Notes under the pieces: model-generated
Databases searched by the model: none
What the model saw: only the letters and a program-made list of their open reading frames with translations
Told to the model about the DNA's origin: nothing
Position numbers and translations under genes: made by a program
Shown: piece by piece, positions 43,265 through 53,867 of the stretch
Position numbering within the stretch: position 1 is the first letter of the stretch
Layout: each line of letters starts with the position of its first letter
Source: Candidatus Liberimonas magnetica
GTDB taxonomy: Bacteria; Elusimicrobiota; Endomicrobiia; Endomicrobiales; JAFGIL01
NCBI GenBank assembly: GCA_020523885.1
Contig: JAJAPY010000005.1
Span: 1 to 64,000 of the forward strand
Direction of reading: 5' to 3'
DNA length: 64,000 bases

Positions 43265-43527
43265 CTTTTTAGACCCCGGCTTGGCGTAAATTAGAACTTA
43301 CTTAAGATATTTATACAGTAAGTGACCCCCGCGACTGTCTAATAAAAAAGGCCACTATAGGAAACTTTTATTCTGTATAGATTTTCTCGTGGGAATTTTG
43401 TGATTTTTTTCGAGCTAATAGGAAATTTCTAAAATCTGGAAAATCCTGTGCGGATATTTTGGGATATTTTTGAGGCTATAGGTGTTTTTTAAGGGGAAGT
43501 AAGGGCACAGCGTCTAATAATGAAGAG
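43265..43527. promoter_or_regulatory. Regulatory gap with palindrome and direct repeats
   Basis: No gene is seen. ACTTACT (43296-43302) and AGTAAGT (43317-43323) form a palindrome around TATAAATA-like sequence on the minus strand, a possible operator and promoter for the tiny-gene cluster. Two imperfect copies of a roughly 34-base unit, near 43389-43422 and 43451-43484, contain GGA-ATTTTG-GAT-TTTT and end in a CTATAGG-like word. Confidence 0.4.
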
Positions 43528-45258
43528 TTAAAGGACTAAATTATTTTGTTCTATTTTAATTCTAATATCTTCTATTTTATTAATTGTTTTATCCTTATTT
43601 ATTGCTAAACCTGATATGTAAAGAGCTTTTCTTAACATGTTAGAAAGCAATTCATTTAGTATACTTATTGATGTTTCTGATAAAGCTTCATTTTTTTGAT
43701 TATGTATAATATAATTTGAACGTATTACAATCAAATGCAATATTCTCTTTTGAATAATATTCAATTGCTCGGCCCACTTAACTTTATACTTTGGGTCATT
43801 ATCATAGTACGTAATTATTGTAGTCAAACTTGAAGCAAGGTCCTTCCCTTCGGCACTACAGCCAAGAGTTTCGAGACCTAGCCATAAAAAGATATACTTA
43901 TCAATCTCACTATTACTTTCTATTCCTTTTCTATACATACTTAAAGATCTTAACCATGTATAGCATATTCCCCTATTATCATTATTTAAGATTCCTAATA
44001 AATTCTTAAATATTTCATTAAAAGAATTATTACTTATGCTTACTCTTGGGTATTTTTCTCTTCTCCCATAGACAGACCATTCCAAACCTTCATTACTAGA
44101 CACACAGTAATTGTTTAATTCCACTTCATATTCCAGTTTTTCTCCCATTGAGAAAATAACAGTATCGAAAAATTGGCTTATCTTTTCCTTGCATTTAGTT
44201 TTTGCCTGGTCAACCCCTAACGATTTCACTTTGTCAAATATTGCTATATATTTACCTTTAAATAACTCGACCGGAAACTTAGCAAATTCTTTTGAAATGC
44301 TATCTTTTTCTACTATTCTAAATCCGAACACAGAATCTGTGTTCGGAATCTCTTCATTAAAAACAATATCTATTCCGAAAGCTAGCAGTAGTTCCTGTTC
44401 ATTCGTTATTATATCGATAAAAGATTTAATGTATTCGTGGTAATTTGCTTCATCTTTAAAATAATTCAATAATTCTTTTTCTTCTATTGTGATATTGTTT
44501 TTAATAAGAATATTGCCAATAGTATTTGCTATTGGGTAAAATATCCATTTTTTTCCAAGCCAAATTATGTTTAAAGTGCCTAATAGAGTACAGATTTTAT
44601 CAGTAACTGCATCAACTGTTATATTACTTGCATCCATTTCACCAATTAAACTATGTAACTGTGCATTTTCCAGGCTATCACTTTTATTAATAAAAGTTGC
44701 ATAATCTAATACTGCCCCTACTATTATTTCAGGTAATACTACTTTCAAATTAATTTGATTTTTACTCTTTAGTATATTGAACAATAATTCCAAATATATA
44801 TCTTCGGAGGTATTATTAGCAATATTTTCCCAATATTCACTAGTTTTCGTGACTACTTTCACATCAAACAAACATTCACAGATTCTTTCCAATAAATCTC
44901 TTTCGGGATCTTCAGGCAAATCATCTTTAGCAGGTGACTTTCCTAATGGATAAGTAAAATGAGACTTTAATAACAACCTAATTAGATTTTGGGCAATTTC
45001 ATAAAGCAACGGTTTTGGAAGCTGCTTATTTTCGAAATGCTCTACATCACCACACCTCTGTTTCAGCTTATCAACATATTCTAAAACTAATATTTGCTGA
45101 AGTAATTTCCCATTGTCTGCTTTTGTTTTACTATCATACCAGTTTTGATCTGTACTACCAATAGTTTGAAACACTTTTAAGAAAAGAATCTCATAAAAGC
45201 ATTGCTGGGTGACTAACTGAAGTTCTGATACACTCGTAGTATGAATATTTTTATACAT
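43528..45258 (-). CDS. HEPN-domain protein beside type III restriction genes
   Basis: A 576-residue protein with a C-terminal HEPN/ApeA-like region: YIFLWLGLETLGC, then HLIVIRSNYIIHN with the R-x5-H signature of HEPN nucleases, and a final helix. The first 400 residues are helical and not recognised. HEPN proteins often act as RNases in abortive infection. It starts 23 bases after the Res gene, so it may be the third gene of the restriction operon and a back-up when restriction fails; this is inference. Confidence 0.65.
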   Translation of the reverse strand: MYKNIHTTSVSELQLVTQQCFYEILFLKVFQTIGSTDQNWYDSKTKADNGKLLQQILVLEYVDKLKQRCGDVEHFENKQLPKPLLYEIAQNLIRLLLKSHFTYPLGKSPAKDDLPEDPERDLLERICECLFDVKVVTKTSEYWENIANNTSEDIYLELLFNILKSKNQINLKVVLPEIIVGAVLDYATFINKSDSLENAQLHSLIGEMDASNITVDAVTDKICTLLGTLNIIWLGKKWIFYPIANTIGNILIKNNITIEEKELLNYFKDEANYHEYIKSFIDIITNEQELLLAFGIDIVFNEEIPNTDSVFGFRIVEKDSISKEFAKFPVELFKGKYIAIFDKVKSLGVDQAKTKCKEKISQFFDTVIFSMGEKLEYEVELNNYCVSSNEGLEWSVYGRREKYPRVSISNNSFNEIFKNLLGILNNDNRGICYTWLRSLSMYRKGIESNSEIDKYIFLWLGLETLGCSAEGKDLASSLTTIITYYDNDPKYKVKWAEQLNIIQKRILHLIVIRSNYIIHNQKNEALSETSISILNELLSNMLRKALYISGLAINKDKTINKIEDIRIKIEQNNLVL

Positions 45259-45281
45259 AAAGTTATTTTTTAAACTATTAA

Positions 45282-47891
45282 CTATTTCTTTACTTTGTTC
45301 TTAATCTGTGTTGTAATATCTCTGCCTTTGTCATCTGTTTTATATACTATTAAGAACAGGCATTTGCCGTTACTTTTTGACTCCCAAAGTCTACCGATAT
45401 TATCTTTTTCTTTTGTATCATCTGACCCAGTCAATTGACCGCCTTTATATTCGACCGCAAGTATTCTGCCGTCTTTTAATTGAATCATGAAATCCGGATA
45501 GAACTTGTCTGTTGAGGTAGGCAGCCAAAATGAAAACTCCGGCTGCCTGGGCAGATTTTTTACCCAATAATCAACTTCGCCAAGAGTATCTATAATCTGA
45601 GCACATTCAAACTCTTCACCATCAGATTTTAAATCGCCAATATTTACGTAGAAATGTTTTTTAAATCTGTATGCTCCCTGGTAATAGTTATCGTGTACTG
45701 GATAGTTATTGGGATCAAACTGCATGGAATATTTAAAATCTACTTCCATTTTTGAATTATTGCTAAAAAGAAGATCCTGAAAACCCCTTTTCATCGCCGC
45801 TTCTCTGGACATCTTAATCTTTTTTTCGATTTCTCGCTTTAATAAGTATCTTCCTATAACTACCGCATCTATGGGCAGCTTTCTTGTGTCTAAAAGATGC
45901 TCTACCACTTTCCTTATGTATTCGATCATTTTTATTTGAGGCACATCTACTTGTTGCAGCTGTTTATCAAACCATATAACAAGCTGAAACTTATCCCAAT
46001 TGGAATGCAAATTATCAACCTCAAATTCAGGATGCTCTGCTGTCTCATAGACAATTTTCTTATTTTCAATATCAAATTTATATGCCCTTGCTTCCTGAGA
46101 TAAATTGAACTCGCTTTCGCTTAATTCAGCAGAGTAATCCAGAATATTCCATTGAGAGGATTCTAAAAACAATGAAGGTTCGGGAAGTTCAAAATATCCT
46201 TGATAAAAAACGGATAATTGCGGGACTTTGAATATTTTGCCTTTTTCTGCGGGCGATAAACTTACATCTTGCTGTGCCTTAAATAAATGGAGACTATTAA
46301 CTATCCTATTTTGTTCATTCTTATCCTTTGAAAAAAGGGATGCTATATTGGTCTGCATTGTATCTGTTATGGCACATTCAAGTTTTATGATAGTGCCTTT
46401 TTCATTTACTTTTATATCAATCTGCTTTTTCACCTCATCGAGAAGTTTTGTTGTGTCAGCTTTAACTGGTGATTCTATTATGAAAGAAATGTTTTTCTTA
46501 TTCTCCGGTAAGTCATCTCCAAAAAATAGCTTTGGTTTCAGGTAAGCATCCGCTTCCAGTTCCTCAAAACCCATGTTTATGAGTTTATCTTTTAAATTAT
46601 TAGCTGCCTCTAAAAACCTTTCGGATATTACATAAGCATACGCATAATTTAATTCCGGCACTTTTCTTTTGACTGCATAAGGCATACGAAGTACCCTTCC
46701 AAGTATCTGCTCTACATCCGTACTAGAGCCTATATTAGCTACAGAGCAAAATACATAAGCAAACGAGCAGTCCCAGCCTTCTTTCAAGGCTTCAATGGTA
46801 ATAATATATTCTATCTTACATTTTGGATCAAACAGGTCTATTCCATCAATCTCCCGCTGTGTGCCTGTTGCAATCGCTACTTTATTAGCAGTTATCTTTT
46901 CTTCTTCAATCAAATACTGTTTAATAATATCTACTGTAACTTCATGGTTTTTGCTTTCCGCCTGTATTAGAGCCATGGGCCTTATATACTCATTTTCATT
47001 TTTAGCTAGTTCAGACAGTTTATTAAGCATAATTACAGTTTCGTGCAAGGCATTCTGCCAGTTTTTATGCTCTGTAAGCATTATTGGCAGTTTAATCATG
47101 TTCTCCGCTTTTAATTCTGATGCTGTTACACTGTAGAGTATGTTGCTTCCATTTTCATCTGTTGTATTAGGTGTAGCCGTAAACTCAACAATACAGGCAG
47201 GGCTTACCCTTTTAAGCGTTTCAAAAGTAAGGGATGTCCTTGCATTATGTGCCTCATCCATAATCACTAAAGGTTTATGGAAATGACATAGATTAGCAAA
47301 CGATTGAATAACCTTATTTTCACTGTCTTTATCTAACCCCGGATAATTATCCGGTATTTTTTTAAAATGACTGTCAAACCAGTCCGGACGAGAAGCATAT
47401 ATCTTCCTTCCTGTCTTATCTTCCACGCGTAAAGTAGCCAAAGTACCAACTACAATACAAACAGTATTCTCAATATCTTGAGTGCGAATATTATCAACAT
47501 CTCCTATATCAAAAACAGACACCTTCCCATTAAAATGTTCATCTATCACCTGCCTATAAGAGTTGTCCTTAGATTGCAATGCTTTTAATGTCTGATTGCG
47601 TATAGCGTTTGTAGGAACAAGCCAAAGAACTAGGGGAAACTCTTTTTCCAAGTAATTCTTTGATGCTATGTTTATAGTATGTGCAGCAAGCAGGGTTTTA
47701 CCACCGCCAGTAGGAAGCCTTAAACACGCATACGGAATACTCCCTAGTCCATAAGTTTCATATCTTGTTGCAATACCCTGCTCTTGCTTAATTTTTAGAT
47801 ATGCTTCAGATGGCAGACCAAAGCGAGCTTCAGTTAGAAACCTTGTAAGTACATCTAAAGTGTCTTTTTGATATTTCTTTAGCTCATGCAT
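45282..47891 (-). CDS. Type III restriction enzyme, Res subunit
   Basis: An 869-residue DEAD-like translocase/nuclease. Walker A LPTGGGKT (59-66), LVLWLVPTNAIRNQ, the DEAH-type LVIMDEAHNAR (about 215), EFTATPNT, and the motif VI region VEQILGRVLRMPYA. The C-terminal endonuclease site FYPDFMIQLKDGRILAVEYKGG (split: PDF...D...EYK) has the PD...(D/E)xK pattern. It cuts DNA away from unmodified sites together with Mod. The start codon overlaps the Mod stop (TAATG). Confidence 0.93.
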   Translation of the reverse strand: MHELKKYQKDTLDVLTRFLTEARFGLPSEAYLKIKQEQGIATRYETYGLGSIPYACLRLPTGGGKTLLAAHTINIASKNYLEKEFPLVLWLVPTNAIRNQTLKALQSKDNSYRQVIDEHFNGKVSVFDIGDVDNIRTQDIENTVCIVVGTLATLRVEDKTGRKIYASRPDWFDSHFKKIPDNYPGLDKDSENKVIQSFANLCHFHKPLVIMDEAHNARTSLTFETLKRVSPACIVEFTATPNTTDENGSNILYSVTASELKAENMIKLPIMLTEHKNWQNALHETVIMLNKLSELAKNENEYIRPMALIQAESKNHEVTVDIIKQYLIEEEKITANKVAIATGTQREIDGIDLFDPKCKIEYIITIEALKEGWDCSFAYVFCSVANIGSSTDVEQILGRVLRMPYAVKRKVPELNYAYAYVISERFLEAANNLKDKLINMGFEELEADAYLKPKLFFGDDLPENKKNISFIIESPVKADTTKLLDEVKKQIDIKVNEKGTIIKLECAITDTMQTNIASLFSKDKNEQNRIVNSLHLFKAQQDVSLSPAEKGKIFKVPQLSVFYQGYFELPEPSLFLESSQWNILDYSAELSESEFNLSQEARAYKFDIENKKIVYETAEHPEFEVDNLHSNWDKFQLVIWFDKQLQQVDVPQIKMIEYIRKVVEHLLDTRKLPIDAVVIGRYLLKREIEKKIKMSREAAMKRGFQDLLFSNNSKMEVDFKYSMQFDPNNYPVHDNYYQGAYRFKKHFYVNIGDLKSDGEEFECAQIIDTLGEVDYWVKNLPRQPEFSFWLPTSTDKFYPDFMIQLKDGRILAVEYKGGQLTGSDDTKEKDNIGRLWESKSNGKCLFLIVYKTDDKGRDITTQIKNKVKK

Positions 47892-49405
47892 TAATAAGAC
47901 CTCACATCATAAGGAATTTGTTTAAATACTATATTCAACCGCTTTAAATAATCCTTACTCAAAGTAGATATTTCACCGTAAATAACCTTCGGCCCGTCAT
48001 ATTTCGGAAGCTCCCTTAAGATGTTTCTAGTAAGCACATTTCCGCCTTCAGGCTTTTTGTCTCCAAGTATTCCATTATAAAGAAGATAATATCCTGTTCC
48101 TTTATAACTTCCCAAAAATGGACTGTTTTTAATGCTTCCCGCTGGGGTTTTTGTTTCATAAAACCAAATATGAGATGCAAGAGTTTTAAACCGCACATCT
48201 GGATTGATAGTACCATCAGAATTAAACACAGGAGCTCCAAGCTTAAAGAACCTGAAACCTCCACCACCTTTCCAGTTTTCGATTTCAGATATACCACCTT
48301 CTTCTCCATCTATAACTTTTTTAAGTCTTGGCACACAATGAGTAACCGCATGTTCACCCATTTCTACGCCAATCCAATTTCTTTTCATTTTATGAGCAAC
48401 CGCAGCAGCGGTGCCTGAACCAAGGAAAGAATCTAGAACCCAATCACTTTCTTTGGAAGCCAATGTAAATATCCGCTGGATTAAACGCTCTGGTTTTGGC
48501 GTGGAAAACACTTCATCTATATTAAATACTTTCATTTCCTTTTTTGCTTCTTGATTGTCTCCAACTTCTGTCCTATACCAAATAGTTTTAGAAACACTTC
48601 CTTCTTTAACTTCTGAAAGAAATCTTTTAATTCTAGGGACATTATTTCCTTTTTCGCCAAACCATATTCTATTGTCAGCTATCATTTCCTGTAACTTATC
48701 TTTTGACAATCTCCAACAATAACCAGAAGGTGGGTTTACTTTTCTACCTGAGGGTGTAACAATTGTATAATCTGTTGCAGCAGAATATGTTTTCACTGAC
48801 ACATCTCCTGATGTCCAAATCCCTCTTGGATCATTGTCAGGATTTTTATATCTTGCGTCCATATCATCTGTCCGCGGCAATAAATTAGGTCTCCATTCTT
48901 CCTTATTTTTTGCGTACACAAAAATATGATCATGGCTATCAGACAACCATTTTGCATCATTCTGTGGTGAAAACTTCTTTTCCCAAATAACATTTGCTAC
49001 AAAGTTATTTCTGCCGAATACTTCATCACAAAGCACCTTTAAATAATGCCCTTCTTCATCATCAATAGAAATCCAAAGAGTACCTTGCTCATTATCCAAT
49101 AACCTATGTAAAAGTTCAATACGTGGCTGCATCATGCTTAACCACAAAGAATGTTCCAATCCGTCATCATAATGCTTAAATGCATTGCCAGTGTTATACG
49201 GGGGGTCAATGTATACACACTTTATCTTACCAGCAAAAACCGGCAGGAGCGATTTTAATGCATCCAGATTATCTCCTTGAATTAGCATATTGGAAGCATC
49301 CTTATTGCCATAAGAATGCTCTTTATCCTCATCAAGCAATCTAAACGGTACTTTATTAGCCGCCAAAATCGCTTTATCTTTATTTGACCATTCTATTGTT
49401 GGCAT
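47891..49405 (-). CDS. Type III DNA methyltransferase, Mod subunit
   Basis: A 504-residue beta-class adenine N6-methyltransferase. DPPYNTG (67-73) precedes the SAM motif DSFLGSGTAAAVAHKM (about 315), with the recognition domain between, including SPQNDAKWLSDSHDHIFVYA. It gives the site specificity and protects host DNA. Complete in length, with no sign of homopolymer phase variation. Confidence 0.92.
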   Translation of the reverse strand: MPTIEWSNKDKAILAANKVPFRLLDEDKEHSYGNKDASNMLIQGDNLDALKSLLPVFAGKIKCVYIDPPYNTGNAFKHYDDGLEHSLWLSMMQPRIELLHRLLDNEQGTLWISIDDEEGHYLKVLCDEVFGRNNFVANVIWEKKFSPQNDAKWLSDSHDHIFVYAKNKEEWRPNLLPRTDDMDARYKNPDNDPRGIWTSGDVSVKTYSAATDYTIVTPSGRKVNPPSGYCWRLSKDKLQEMIADNRIWFGEKGNNVPRIKRFLSEVKEGSVSKTIWYRTEVGDNQEAKKEMKVFNIDEVFSTPKPERLIQRIFTLASKESDWVLDSFLGSGTAAAVAHKMKRNWIGVEMGEHAVTHCVPRLKKVIDGEEGGISEIENWKGGGGFRFFKLGAPVFNSDGTINPDVRFKTLASHIWFYETKTPAGSIKNSPFLGSYKGTGYYLLYNGILGDKKPEGGNVLTRNILRELPKYDGPKVIYGEISTLSKDYLKRLNIVFKQIPYDVRSY

Positions 49406-49465
49406 TATTACCTCAGGATATCTTTCTCTGTATTTATTATTAGTTCTATTGTATCATTTTTAGCA

Positions 49466-50191
49466 TTATTTCCTTAATTCGTTAAGTAAAACCCATTCAC
49501 CAGGAGACCTTTGATATTGCCAGCACGTCCAGCCATTCCTACTTCTTTTTGACGCGGCCGCCGCAGCTGCAAGAGAAGGTGAATAGAATGTTTTATTTTT
49601 TAGTCTTTTGTAATCGGCACTTGTTCTGTCAAAAGTAATTGTCCCATCCGTACGAACATGTGCAATAAAAAGCTTTTTTTTCAGTTTATATCTGATGTGA
49701 AATCTTTTTTCAACAAAAGGTGCCAAAACTGCAACTTTGCCTTTTTTATTCAATATCTTTTTATTCAATTCTTTTAACTGTTTCTTTTTACCACAAAATA
49801 TATTTTCCAACTCAATATTCAATGCTTTTTTCAAATCATTGCGAAGTTTTCTTTTCAGATCTTCTGCTTTACCAAATTTACCACGTTGTTTGTTGCCTTT
49901 TCTGTCTATTATCCTTAGCAGAAGAGCTTCGAGTTCATGCAGGTGTTCTCCGCTAGTTGTAAGGTATATACTAAAACTATCCCAAGCATTGGCATGTCTA
50001 TCTCGTAGATGACGTTTTAATCTAGTTCTTAAATTGGAAGCTAGTCCAACATAATACAGCTTGTTATTTTTATATAAGCTATATATACCATGTCTGTGAC
50101 GCACATACTTTTTAATTACATTTTGATATTTTTCAAAAGCTCCTCTAGAAATATTTTCTAGATACTGGCATACTAAATTATTTTTTAACAT
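49466..50191 (-). CDS. GIY-YIG nuclease fused to RAMA domain
   Basis: A 241-residue protein. The GIY-YIG domain has HGIYSLYKNNKLYYVGLAS, LRTRLKRHLRDRH and a late E in HLHELEALLLRI. The C-terminal TDGTITFDRTSADYKRLK, FYSPSLAAAAAASK and RNGWTCWQYQ match the RAMA domain, predicted to read DNA modification. It lies 60 bases upstream of Mod in the same direction. It could be a modification-sensing nuclease tied to the type III system or an independent modification-dependent restriction protein. Confidence 0.8.
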   Translation of the reverse strand: MLKNNLVCQYLENISRGAFEKYQNVIKKYVRHRHGIYSLYKNNKLYYVGLASNLRTRLKRHLRDRHANAWDSFSIYLTTSGEHLHELEALLLRIIDRKGNKQRGKFGKAEDLKRKLRNDLKKALNIELENIFCGKKKQLKELNKKILNKKGKVAVLAPFVEKRFHIRYKLKKKLFIAHVRTDGTITFDRTSADYKRLKNKTFYSPSLAAAAAASKRSRNGWTCWQYQRSPGEWVLLNELRK

Positions 50192-50255
50192 TTGGAACTC
50201 CTTTTAAAATAATAATTTCCGTCATTCCTATTATATTTATTATCTTATTCCTGAC

Positions 50256-50714
50256 TTATATCATCTTCAACGCTTCACGCAGAGTTTTACATGTCTTCTC
50301 ATAAATCCCAAGTTCTCCGCTTTCCCTTGGACCAGCAATATTCAATGCTCTAGGCTTCAATATTTTAAGCCACTTGGCTATATTTTTAACGTGGTCCTTC
50401 TTTTTATCTTGAAAGTCAATAATCAGATAAGGTTTATGTAGTTTTTCGCATATTTTAATAGTTAAAGCTGTTCCTTTCCCTATCTTACCATCTACAAACA
50501 TCAATGTTCCATCGCTGTCTTTAACATTCTTTTCTGTCCGTGCTGGATAGTTATCCGTAGATAGCTCAGTCATTGACTTGTATTTGAGATCAAGCGGGCC
50601 ATCTTCTGTCTTCCTGCCCTTTGGCAGGGCACCGCCATACTCTAATCCTAAGGCAATAGCTACATCTAAACCTGCCCTATCTGCCCCTGTTTGTCCACCT
50701 GATATTATTTTCAT
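50256..50714 (-). CDS. SLOG-like putative molybdenum carrier-type protein
   Basis: A 152-residue Rossmann-like protein beginning MKIISGGQTGADRAGLDVAI, with the GGQTGAD loop and DGTLMFVDG and GKGTALTIKICEK. This is the putative molybdenum carrier (YpsA/SLOG-related) family, predicted to bind nucleotides. In defence islands SLOG proteins can sense nucleotide signals. No ribosome site is obvious; TATAAT lies 13 bases before the ATG. Role here unknown. Confidence 0.75.
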   Translation of the reverse strand: MKIISGGQTGADRAGLDVAIALGLEYGGALPKGRKTEDGPLDLKYKSMTELSTDNYPARTEKNVKDSDGTLMFVDGKIGKGTALTIKICEKLHKPYLIIDFQDKKKDHVKNIAKWLKILKPRALNIAGPRESGELGIYEKTCKTLREALKMI

Positions 50715-50818
50715 TTTTTATTTGATTATTATAGAATATGAATTAAAATCATTTTTTAAAGTTAGTGTAGTTAGGGAAACCTGACTTCGAATTTAATTAC
50801 AAGAACTCTGATTTAAGC

Positions 50819-53791
50819 CTAAGAATTGTAATTAATTATTTCATACTTTTGTTGTCGATTTCCAAAGGCATATTTTGTTCCTTCTAAGATATTAATTATT
50901 TTCTCCTTAATTATTTTATTTTCGATACCTCCAGTTATGTACGATGCTTTGAATTTATTTTTTTTATCTAAATCGCAATATACGACCTGCTCAGCATCGC
51001 AGACCACTGCAAGATTAGGATTATGAGTAACGATAATAATTTGTCTTCTTTTCTTTGCGTCTTTAATATATTTTACTAGCAAGTAATAAACCGATTCATT
51101 ATCCAAGTTTTCTTCTGGCTGATCTATTACTAAAGGAATATTACTTTGATCAATTAATAAATAAAATATAAGTAAAACAGTCCCCCTTTCCCCTGGCGAC
51201 AGATCTTCAAGCGTTTTATCACCCCATCTTAACTGGTAATCGATCTTAAGAAATCTAAGTAAAAACATAAATGCATATAAAGACCCTTTACTTTTCCCTT
51301 TCACCAATTGTTCCCCTATATCAGAATTATTTCTTATTGCCCCATTAATTTCGTCCAAAAATGATATTACATTTTCGCATTTGTTAAAATCATATTTTTG
51401 AATTATCTCTATTAGTCGCTCTCTCCCTTTTTCAACACCTTGAAAATAACCCTTTCTTCCTTGGTCAACAAAAGATAATAAATTATCTACAAAACCATTA
51501 TCCATCAAAATACCAGGTGAGAAATCTAGCTCCATGCGTTCATTTTTGACTTTTTCTTTACTAATGAAATTTATTACTGGCCTATAAAGATCTTTATATA
51601 CTTTTATTTTTTCCTCATATTTGTTAAATATCTCTTTAATCGAATTATTTCTCCTATCAACAACCCCTTCAATATCTTTTCTTAGAACATTTTTAACATA
51701 ATCTACATTTTTTCTAATTTCACCTATCTCTTTTTTCTTAGATGTAAGTAATGTTTCCCAATCCTTGTATTTATCTAACGATTCCTGATACATTTTAGTA
51801 GGCTCATTCAGTTTCTTTTGTTCATTTGTTTTACTTTCGATTTCATTTTTCAATTGCTCTAAAAGACCAACTTTCTTTTCACTTTTCGACGTCTCACCTT
51901 CAACCTCACATTTTAATGAAGATTTCAAACCTTCCAGTTCTTTTAATTTATTTTTTATTAACAACATTGAATTTGTTAAATCTAGTTTAACAACATCTTC
52001 AAACTTATTTTTCAACTGTCTCTCAAAACTCTCTCCAATATCTTCAATTATTGCCTTGTAAGTATTTTTCAAAGCATTGATTTTGCCTTCTATTATTTTA
52101 ACTTCTTCTAAATCCGAATTAATGGCTAACTGACTTTTCTTGTTCTTATCAATTTTCTTATTTATTGCCTCAATTACTTTGTTTATTCTTTCAATGTTTT
52201 CTAAGCATACTTTCTGCTTCTCCACTATCTTTTCGTCTTGCTTTGGATGTTTAGGCTTTCCAGGTTTTTGTTTAACCAACGCTATCAACTCGCTGCTTCT
52301 AAGTTCTAACTCTTGATTTATTTTATTCTTGTATGCTGGCTTATCCTTTTCTTCAAGTTCAATAATAGCAGTATTAAGCTTAACTATTTTATCTCTTTCC
52401 ATTTCAATAGCATCATCTATTGTCTTTGTTCTATATTCAACTAATTGCTTAAGATTATTAGCATTCAACTTTTCTGAAATATCGATATGCGAAAATATTA
52501 CATTATCTACCTCTTCTTGAAAACTTTTATCTATATTATTACAAACCCTCTCTAAATAGTATTGCGGAATACACTTAACTCGCTCTGGCTCGCCTAGCTC
52601 TGGTTTGTAATTTAAGCTGTGAGAATATGTTTTATTATTTTTCCATTTTATTGTTGCTTTAAAATTATCTGCCAGCTTGTTTCGATTAAATTTATTTTTA
52701 TGCAAGAATGAAAAGTCTTCACTGTTCTTAGTATACCCCATTAGTCCTATTGTTTCTATTAAAGCACTCTTTCCTTTGCCCTTGTTTCCGATGATTGCAA
52801 CAAGCCCTGTGTTTAAATCGATTTTGCTATCAAACCACAAATCACTTATTTTCGAATTTTCATTTTTATGTATTTCAATATTATCTATATATTTTGTGGT
52901 ATTCTTTTGAATAAATTCTAAAATCGGAGGTGTTTGACCAATATAAACCCTATCTTCTGGTTCCCTAACAATCTGTTTTAGGCCTTCGAAAGTAGGATCT
53001 GCCTTTATCCAGCAATATTTTTCTATCGGTTTTGAATTTTTATCTTTTAAAGCCCCAATTGGATAGTTAGCATTATGAGAATCACTTCCCTTTATACATG
53101 GTTTTCTTTTTTCAAAATGCTCATAATACTCCTTTGTCGCCCCTAAAAAATAAGTTATTTCTTTGCTATTTGCAGACCCTATGATATGTGCACTATTGAT
53201 TAATGCAGGTTTGAAAGGAAAATTTTTCGATACTATTCCATCAATTCCGCCGTATTCGTCGTAAGGAAGAAGAATTAAATAGTTATTACTTAGTTCTTCC
53301 AATCTGTTAAGCTCATGCAAAACATTATCAAAATCCACTGTCACATCATTCAGTAAAGCCGTTTTGTTATTATAAATATCACCTATTTTACCATCTTGTC
53401 CTGAAGCTTTTTTATAATTAAGTGATTTTACAAATACCTCTATAGCTGGAACTAAATCTACATTACCTTCTTCTCTTAAAGGATTAAATATTATATGAAA
53501 ATTTATTCTAACCCCAGAATCTTCTCTTGCACGATTTGCCAACACATTATTCATTCGCATTTCGACCACTGGAAGAAGCATCTTTTCCTTAATATCTTTT
53601 AATTCATCTCTTATCTTCTTATACCCATCTACAGTAAAATAATCATTTATTCCTACTACAGCACAATCACTATTTCTAATTTGCTGAAGTAATTTAGCAT
53701 ATGTACCCACATAACCTTCGGAAGCTGGAGAATGCACATGCAAATCCCATTTCCTCCACTCTGACCCACGAGGAAACATATTATTACTCAT
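50819..53791 (-). CDS. TrlF-family PHP domain plus SMC-like ATPase
   Basis: A 990-residue protein. A PHP phosphoesterase-like domain opens with RKWDLHVHSPASEG and continues with IDEYF-like and DSHNANYP metal sites. An ABC/SMC-type ATPase follows: P-loop IGNKGKGKSALIE (about 335), a long coiled coil (about 440-760), signature LSPGERGTVLLI and Walker B IPLVIDQPEENLDN. TrlF proteins are associated with restriction systems. ATG at 53791 has GGAGGTATA before it. Confidence 0.85.
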   Translation of the reverse strand: MSNNMFPRGSEWRKWDLHVHSPASEGYVGTYAKLLQQIRNSDCAVVGINDYFTVDGYKKIRDELKDIKEKMLLPVVEMRMNNVLANRAREDSGVRINFHIIFNPLREEGNVDLVPAIEVFVKSLNYKKASGQDGKIGDIYNNKTALLNDVTVDFDNVLHELNRLEELSNNYLILLPYDEYGGIDGIVSKNFPFKPALINSAHIIGSANSKEITYFLGATKEYYEHFEKRKPCIKGSDSHNANYPIGALKDKNSKPIEKYCWIKADPTFEGLKQIVREPEDRVYIGQTPPILEFIQKNTTKYIDNIEIHKNENSKISDLWFDSKIDLNTGLVAIIGNKGKGKSALIETIGLMGYTKNSEDFSFLHKNKFNRNKLADNFKATIKWKNNKTYSHSLNYKPELGEPERVKCIPQYYLERVCNNIDKSFQEEVDNVIFSHIDISEKLNANNLKQLVEYRTKTIDDAIEMERDKIVKLNTAIIELEEKDKPAYKNKINQELELRSSELIALVKQKPGKPKHPKQDEKIVEKQKVCLENIERINKVIEAINKKIDKNKKSQLAINSDLEEVKIIEGKINALKNTYKAIIEDIGESFERQLKNKFEDVVKLDLTNSMLLIKNKLKELEGLKSSLKCEVEGETSKSEKKVGLLEQLKNEIESKTNEQKKLNEPTKMYQESLDKYKDWETLLTSKKKEIGEIRKNVDYVKNVLRKDIEGVVDRRNNSIKEIFNKYEEKIKVYKDLYRPVINFISKEKVKNERMELDFSPGILMDNGFVDNLLSFVDQGRKGYFQGVEKGRERLIEIIQKYDFNKCENVISFLDEINGAIRNNSDIGEQLVKGKSKGSLYAFMFLLRFLKIDYQLRWGDKTLEDLSPGERGTVLLIFYLLIDQSNIPLVIDQPEENLDNESVYYLLVKYIKDAKKRRQIIIVTHNPNLAVVCDAEQVVYCDLDKKNKFKASYITGGIENKIIKEKIINILEGTKYAFGNRQQKYEIINYNS

Positions 53792-53867
53792 TATACCTCC
53801 ATTCACTAAGTGCTCGAGCTGTCTCTTTGTAATTAAAAATAAATTATTTGTTTTAAAGGTGTTTTTA

